In this document: positions 59,740 through 64,000 of the stretch, one piece after another
Numbering within the stretch: position 1 is the stretch's first letter
How the letters are laid out: each line of letters starts with the position of its first letter
Assembly (NCBI RefSeq): GCF_954871325.1
Contig: NC_088775.1
Location: forward strand, 35,441,561-35,505,560
DNA from: Gordionus sp. m RMFG-2023
Lineage: Eukaryota > Nematomorpha > Gordioida > Chordodea > Parachordodidae
Reading direction: 5' to 3'
Length of the DNA stretch: 64,000 nucleotides
Notes under the pieces: model-generated
The model's input: only the letters and a program-made list of their open reading frames with translations
What the model was told of the DNA's origin: nothing
The model's database searches: none
Program-made: the position numbers and the translations under genes

Positions 59740-60120
59740 GATAGACATTATTATGAGAATCATATTGATGATATACTTAATTATAAGAATCAATTGTTAA
59801 AGAGATAAATTGAGGATAGACATAATTATGAGAATCATATTGATGATAGACAAAATGATGAGAATCATAATATACCGGGGAATACAATTAAAGAGATAAA
59901 TTGAGGATAGACATAATTATGAGAATCATAGATGATAGACATAATGATGAAAATCATAATTTATCAGGGGATACCATTAAAAAAAGATAAATTGATGATA
60001 GACCTAATTTGAGAATCATATTGTTAGATGAAAGAAAATTGATGATACATAATTAGGAGAATCATAATTTCAAGAGATCAATGAGGAGTATAATCATTCT
60101 CGAGGAAATAAATTTAATGA
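59740..60120 (+). repeat. Tandem GATAGACATAATTATGAGAAT repeats
   Basis: Six to seven degenerate units of about 55-60 bp with GATAGAC(A/C)TAATTATGAG, AATCAT and AAAGAGATAAATTGA, between integrase and the 3' ORF. They contain the AATTATGA..TCAT palindrome seen at 6180-6400. Confidence 0.85.
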
Positions 60121-60219
60121 TAGACCTATATGAGGGTTTAAACGCTGAAGAAATTATCAGGTGAATAGTAGATTATTAGAAGATTATGAAAGATATATAT
60201 TTTTATAGTAATTTTATAG

Positions 60220-60546
60220 ATGGCATCATATGTCAGAGTAGGAAACAAGATTATCAAGATGGAAATCAGGGAAGCAGATGGATCAGCCGAATCAAACAGA
60301 TTCGAAGCGGCAAGGGTAGAAGCGCAACAAAGATACGGAGAGTTACTGCAGGAAATACCCAGAAGACAAAGGATAGAACGAAGAATGGAGCCATATTGGG
60401 TTAGGAAGAATCGATTAGCATGTTGGGCATGCGGAGGAATGCATAAATTAAGGTTTTGTCGGACGACAACAACGTCCTCAATGAACGGTTCAGAGTTGGA
60501 AGTGCGAGAAGGTGGGGCACTAACGAAGGAAGCCTTGGAAAGCTAA
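60220..60546 (+). CDS. Extra 3' zinc-knuckle ORF of element 3
   Basis: 108 residues, open. It begins MASYVRVGNKIIKMEIREAD, has a charged middle (RYGELLQEIPRRQRIERR) and one knuckle CWACGGMHKLRFC, and ends with an acidic tail. It stays open although the pol region upstream is broken, and it is diverged from element 2 mostly by substitutions. This supports a real gene in this family. No membrane segment or signal peptide. The 3' LTR remnant starts 17 bases after the stop. Confidence 0.75.
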   Translation: MASYVRVGNKIIKMEIREADGSAESNRFEAARVEAQQRYGELLQEIPRRQRIERRMEPYWVRKNRLACWACGGMHKLRFCRTTTTSSMNGSELEVREGGALTKEALES

Positions 60547-60562
60547 TCTTAAAGGGTAGAGG

Positions 60563-60696
60563 TGTTGTATGCAAATACATTCTCATTGCAAGTAATGTAT
60601 AATTTTCTACTTTCTTCTTTTTTGATATATATCTTGCTATGTTTGATTTTTGAATGCCTAAAAATATATATAATAATATAAATAATCTTAGCTGCA
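60563..60696 (+). repeat. 3' LTR remnant of element 3
   Basis: Starts TGTTGTATGCAAATACATTC and shows TG at the expected place after a purine-rich GGGTAGAGG. It is cut short where a hAT-like end begins at 60697. Confidence 0.55.
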
Positions 60697-60786
60697 GTGG
60701 CGTCACTAGGGGGAAGCGTAGGGGCTAGAGCCCCCTGAAAAATTTGAATAGCCTTCTGAAGCAAAAAATTTTTTTTTTTGGCTCCT
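60697..60786. mobile_element. hAT-like end fragment
   Basis: CAGTGGCGTCACTAGGGGG followed by GGGGCTAGAGCCCCCTGA, a short palindromic motif common in such ends. Only one end is seen. It adjoins the truncated left arm of the next foldback. Confidence 0.5.
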
Positions 60787-63700
60787 TAAATCAATTTTTA
60801 ATTAATTAAAAAATTGATATTAAATATCAAATAATTTAAAATTCTATTTTTACTTAAGATTATTGGAAAAAAAAATATTTACTAGCTCAATACAACCTAT
60901 ATTTTATTTTTCAATTACAAAATTTAACAAATTTATATCCATAATAGGGCGTTAAATATATAAATATGAAAATATATTCTTAGGAAACCAGAATAAATAT
61001 TGGATAGCGCTTTTTTGTATTTGGGTGTAAATACATGTGAAAAACCTAAAAAAAATTTAAAAAATAGAGGTTTCTTTGAGATTTAATAATGAGTAGGTTT
61101 AGATGCGAAAAATAGTAGAAAGTTTGTAAGGAACATATTGCTGGCGTTATTCATCAAAATCTCTTCATTTTTGGTTTATACGTGTAAATTAGGTGTTAAA
61201 CATTATCCTAAAAAATATTTTGAAAATATTATGATTTGACCGAATGCCGAGCTTAAAACCGACCAATTACTAAATATTAGATCGACCAAATTTGGTGTTA
61301 ATATTATTTGGAAAATAATCATTTTTGGTCTATTTATCTATAAATACGTGTAAATCATTATCCCGAAAAATATTTTAAAAATATCGTGATTTGACAGAAA
61401 ACCCATTTGAAACCGGCCCAATGACTAAATACTGTCTTGAAGGCGTTATACATGGAAAATTCTTTATTTTTGGTTTATACGTGAACAATAACGTGTTAAG
61501 CATTATCCTAATTAATTTTTTGAAAATATTATGACCGAATGGCGAGCTCAAAACCGACCACTTACTAAATATTCGATCTACCAAATTTGGTAGTATATTA
61601 TTTGGAAAATGTTCATTTTTGGTTAATTTATCTATAAATACGTGGAAATCATTATCCCAAAAAATATTTTAAAAATATCGCGATTTGACCGATAACCGAT
61701 TTGAAACCGAAATACTGTCTTGCTGGCGTTATACATAGAAAATTCTTCATTTTTGGTTTATACGTGAAAAATAACGTGTTAAGCATTATCCTAATTAATT
61801 TTTTGAAAAGATTTGACCGAATGCCGAGCCTAAAACCGACCACTTACTAAATATTCGATCTACCAAATTTGGTAGTAATATTATTTGGAAATGGTTCATT
61901 TTTGGTTAATTTATCTATAAATAGGTGCAAATCATTATCCCAAAAAATATTTTAAAAATATCGCGATTTGACCGGTACACGATTTGAAACCGAAATACTG
62001 TCTTACTGGCGTTATACATAGAAAATTCTTCATTTTTGGTTTATACGTGAACAATAACGTGTTAAGCATTATCCTAATTAATTTTTTGAAAAGATTTGAC
62101 CGAATGCCGAGCCTAAAACCGACCACTTACTAAATATTCGATCTACCAAATTTGGTAGTAATATTATTTGGAAATGGTTCATTTTTGGTTAATTTATCTA
62201 TAAATACGTGCAAATCATTATCCCAAAAAATATTTTAAAAATATCGCGATTTGACCGATACACGATTTGAAACCGAAATACTGTCTTACTGGCGTTATAC
62301 ATAGAAAATTCTTCATTTTTGGTTTATACGTGAACAATAACGTGTTAAGCATTATCCTAATTAATTTTTTGAAAAGATTTGACCGAATGCCGAGCCTAAA
62401 ACCGACCACTTACTAAATATTCGATCGATATTTAGTAAGTGGTCGGTTTTGAGCTCGCCATTCGGTCAAATCATAATATTTTTAAAAAATTAATTAGGAT
62501 AATGCTTAACACGTTATTGTTCACGTATAAACCAAAAATGAAGAATTTTCTATGTATAACGCCAGCAAGACAGTATTTCGGTTTCAAATCGGTTATCGGT
62601 CAAATCACGATATTTTTAAAATATTTTTTGGGATAATGATTTAAACGTATATACAGATATTTAAACCAAATATGAACATTTTCCAAATAATATTACTACC
62701 AAATTTGGTAGATCGAATATTTAGTAAGTGTTCGGTTTTGAGCTCGCCATTCGGTCAAATCTTAATATTTCAAAAAATTAATTAGGATAATGCTTAACAC
62801 GTTATTGTTCATGTATAAATCAAAAATGAAGAATTTTCCATGTATAACGCCAGCAAGATAGTATTTAGTCATTGGGCCGGTTTCAAATCGTGTATCGGTC
62901 AAATCACGATATTTTTAAAATATTTTTTGGGATAATGATTTACACGTATATACAGATATTTAAACCAAAAATGAACATTTTCCAAATAATATTACTACCA
63001 AATTTGGTAGATCGAATATTTAGTAGGTGGTCGGTTTTGAGCTCGCCATTCGGTCAAATTATAATATTTTCAAAAAATTAATTAGGATAATGAAAACACG
63101 TTATTGTTCACGTATAAACCAAAAATGAAGAATTTTCTATGTATAACGCCAGCAAGACAGTATTTCGGTTTTAAATCGGTTATCGGTCAAATCGTGATAT
63201 TTTTAAAATATTTTTTGGGATAATGATTTGCACGTATTTATAGATAAATTAACCAAAAATGAACATTTTCCAAATAATATACTACCAAATTTGGTAGATC
63301 GAATATTTAGTAAGTGGTCGGTTTTAAGCCCGGCATTCGGTCAAATCATAATATTTTCAAAATATTTTTTAGGATAATGTTTAACACCTAAATATACACG
63401 TATAAACCAAAAATGAAGAGATTTTGATCAATAACGCCAGCAATATGTTCCTTACAAACTTTCTACTATTTTTCGCTTCTAAACCTACTCATTAATTAAA
63501 TCTCAAAGAAACCTCTATTTTTTAAATTTTTTTAGGTTTTTCACATGTATTTACACCCAAATACAAAAAAAAGCGCTATCCAATATTTATTCTGGTTTCC
63601 ATAGAATATATTTTCATATTTATGTATTTAACGCCCTCTTATGGATATAAATTTGTTAAATTTTGTAATTGAAAAATAAAATATAAGTTGTAATAAGCTA

Positions 63701-63926
63701 ATAAATATAATTTTTTTCCAAAAATATTAAGTAAAAATAGAATTTTAAATTATTTGATATTTAATATCAATTTATTAATTAATTAAAAATTGATTTATGT
63801 AAAATAAAAAAAATGATTTTGAAAAATTTTCTTTAAAAGATATTTTATCATCAAATTATGATTAATTATAATTAATTGCTTTTTAGCAAGACAGTTTAGC
63901 AAGACAGTATTTAGTCATACCCGAAA
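60787..63926. mobile_element. Second foldback element, almost coreless
   Basis: Two inverted arms (60787-62423 and 62424-63926) meet at the palindrome TATTCGATCGATATT with no spacer. The arms share sequence and 283-bp units with the 38-54 kb foldback, and the right terminus ends GACAGTATTTAGTCATAC. The left arm lacks the outermost ~120 bp. It carries no gene; the 63-113 codon frames across it repeat with the units. Confidence 0.85.
61100..63480. repeat. ~283-bp tandem units, inverted about 62424
   Basis: Left arm: units start ACTAAATATTCGATCTACC near 61565, 61847 and 62130. Right arm: the same in reverse (ATTTAGTAAGTGGTCGG near 62432, 62720, 63020 and 63307). Adjacent left-arm units share identical small changes, indicating recent local amplification. 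Confidence 0.9.
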
Positions 63927-64000
63927 AATAGAGTTTAAATTTTCCTAAAATTTATTTATTAAATTTTTAAAAGCTTTATTTATAAATATATACGATAAAG
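63927..64000. other. AT-rich flank, no feature
   Basis: No match to the left flank of either foldback was found in this short stretch. Confidence 0.5.

Larger units (their letters stand above)
54562..60696 (+). mobile_element. Ty3/gypsy LTR retrotransposon 3 (old, broken)
   Basis: Plus-strand member of the same family. The putative 5' LTR starts TGTTGTATGCAAATACAT at 54562, and the same 18 bases start the 3' LTR remnant at 60563, which runs only to about 60696. Between them are the Gag-position relic, an Asn-rich linker, protease-RT-RNase H-integrase, tandem repeats and the extra 3' ORF. The internal sequence is diverged from elements 1 and 2, the coding part has several breaks, and the 3' LTR is incomplete, so this is the oldest of the three. 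No target duplication is visible. Confidence 0.82.

Noticed and set aside
61375-63081. Repeated frames MVGFELAIRSNHNIFKK..
   Set aside because: They recur with the 283-bp units on either strand depending on arm orientation, with no codon-level conservation or domain; shadows of a DNA repeat.

Overview
The window is a very AT-rich stretch of nuclear DNA from a eukaryote, and nearly all of it is mobile-element debris. I see no rRNA, no bacterial-type operon and no CRISPR array. Several coding relics need spliceosomal introns, mostly about 25-90 nt with GT..AG borders, to be read. The mix of a P-element (THAP9-type) transposase, BED/hAT transposases, an integrase-OTU gene of the Ginger/KRBA2 kind and Ty3/gypsy elements points to an animal with a compact-intron, low-GC genome. 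I cannot name the species.

Layout. 1-4.3 kb: AT-rich DNA with no gene seen. 4.4-8.5 kb: an interval flanked by direct repeats, probably a very old relative of the LTR family seen later, holding a small hAT-type MITE and a (AAAAAT)n microsatellite. 9.8-19.5 kb: an element with ~450-630 bp inverted ends rich in 35-bp ATATCGCG repeats. It encloses an Smr-domain gene, a decayed integrase plus OTU-peptidase gene, satellites, a tRNA-Arg-like SINE head and scattered GGCCCGG-type repeats. 19.7-21.2 kb: a ZMYM1-like hAT relic split by a GGCCCGG MITE.

21.4-37.5 kb: a 16-kb composite bounded by hAT ends and a perfect 8-bp target duplication (CTCCCAGA). It contains a near-identical inverted duplication (4.1 and 5.5 kb arms around a 0.9-kb loop) of a BED/hAT transposase gene, a trapped P-element fragment, and a second rearranged hAT copy. 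The hAT gene carries a tandem array of 300-bp units, each holding one 57-nt phase-symmetric exon (5 copies in one arm, 10 in the other).

38.4-54.4 kb: a foldback element with long arms built of ~285-bp tandem repeats and a core with an OTU-domain gene and an Ile/Asn-rich repeat. Two LTR retrotransposons of one Ty3/gypsy family are inserted in it (41.2-47.3 and 47.6-53.0 kb, each with its own 5-bp target duplication), as is a hAT MITE. 54.6-60.7 kb: a third, older member of the same gypsy family on the + strand. 60.8-63.9 kb: a second foldback of the same arm family with almost no core.

Points most worth a second look: the amplified mini-exon array with a PIP-box-like N-terminus in the hAT transposase; the hAT composite that appears to have moved as one unit; the gypsy family whose small Gag-position protein has a membrane segment and three zinc knuckles but no visible capsid, with a conserved extra zinc-knuckle ORF at the 3' end; and OTU modules in two unrelated DNA elements.
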